From NCBI GenBank assembly GCA_002426495.1, contig DIQC01000009.1:25611-47189 (forward strand): a stretch of 21,579 bases of DNA. Direction: 5' to 3'. Shown here piece after piece: positions 21,373-21,579 of the stretch (positions are counted from its first letter, which is position 1; each line of letters begins with the position of its first letter). A program made the translations under genes and the position numbers. The DNA is from Thermacetogenium sp. UBA5472 (GTDB lineage Bacteria; Bacillota; DSM-12270; Thermacetogeniales; Thermacetogeniaceae). The notes below the pieces were generated by a model. The model had not been told where the DNA came from and did not search any database. It saw only the letters and a list, made by a program, of their open reading frames with translations.

Positions 21373-21579
21373 TTATCTATTGATCAACTGCCTAGTACAA
21401 TCCCTGGACCAACGGTCAGCTGCCAATATTTCATCAAGATCCAGCTTTCCAGTCTTGCAACTATGCATATTCATCACTTCATTGATCAGCTCAGGAATAG
21501 CCTTAAAGGAAATCAAATGTCCCAGAAAGGCCTCTACTGCTATTTCATTGGCAGCATTGAGCACTGCAGTCATTGTCCC
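21373..21579 (-). CDS. dxr: 1-deoxy-D-xylulose 5-phosphate reductoisomerase, C-terminal part (cut by window edge)
   Basis: Second enzyme of the MEP pathway, making MEP from DXP with NADPH. Only the last 68 codons are visible, with no stop up to the right edge. The sequence starts GTMTAVLNAANEIAVEAFL, matching the conserved NAANE(V/I)AV helix of the Dxr C-terminal domain. It ends with a helical tail and a TAA at 21373. The position directly before rseP supports the call. Catalytic residues lie outside the window. Confidence 0.9.
   Translation of the reverse strand, partial: GTMTAVLNAANEIAVEAFLGHLISFKAIPELINEVMNMHSCKTGKLDLDEILAADRWSRDCTRQLINR

Noticed and set aside
1..21579. Mobile elements, prophage genes, CRISPR arrays, rRNA or tRNA genes
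   Set aside because: No regularly spaced repeats, transposase or integrase motifs, or tRNA-like folds were seen; genes are contiguous conserved core genes on one strand.

Overview
This is ordinary core-genome DNA from an endospore-forming member of the Bacillota, most likely class Clostridia. All 24 genes I accept lie on the minus strand, so the window reads from right to left. The gene order is the classic Firmicutes series dxr-rseP-(ispG)-proS-rimP-nusA-ylxR-ylxQ-infB-rbfA-nrnA-truB-ribF-rpsO-pnp-ylxY-M16 protease-ymxH-dpaA-dpaB-asd. Dipicolinate synthase (dpaA/dpaB), a YlxY-type deacetylase and YmxH indicate spore formation. Dxr and IspG indicate the MEP isoprenoid pathway. ispG before proS, nrnA between rbfA and truB, and no polC or ylxP give an arrangement I associate with Clostridia rather than Bacillus. 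I cannot name the genus.

Layout, in transcription order. (1) 21579-17462: end of dxr, the site-2 protease rseP, ispG and proS; ispG and proS overlap by 4 bases (ATGA). (2) 17461-17259: the one substantial leader, with an extended -10 promoter, an unattached Shine-Dalgarno sequence and a 9-bp hairpin ahead of rimP. (3) 17258-10629: the translation block rimP, nusA, ylxR, ylxQ, infB, rbfA, nrnA, truB, packed with 1-4 base overlaps or gaps of a few bases. (4) 10574-8689: ribF, two small genes of unknown function, then rpsO. (5) 8608-2998: pnp, deacetylase ylxY, a penicillin-binding-protein-type D,D-carboxypeptidase, an M16 peptidase and ymxH, closed by a rho-independent terminator at 2961-2990. 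(6) 2941-1: a new unit with a consensus -35 box, dapB-dpaA-dpaB, followed by asd, which runs off the left edge just at its catalytic cysteine codon.

Functionally the window joins transcription elongation, translation initiation and ribosome maturation (nusA, infB, rbfA, rimP, rpsO, truB), RNA turnover (pnp, nrnA), cofactor and isoprenoid synthesis (ribF, ispG, dxr), and envelope or spore functions (carboxypeptidase, deacetylase, diaminopimelate and dipicolinate synthesis).

I see no mobile element, phage gene, CRISPR array, rRNA, tRNA or defence island, and no stretch over 300 bases without a gene. I found no clear new multi-gene system. The best leads are the rimP leader (possible attenuator plus an 11-residue micro-ORF), the two unrecognised small genes wedged between ribF and rpsO, and a YlxY protein whose usual catalytic Asp position reads as Asn. 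Several genes have better-supported starts than the longest open frame, including TTG starts for rimP, ymxH and one small unknown gene.
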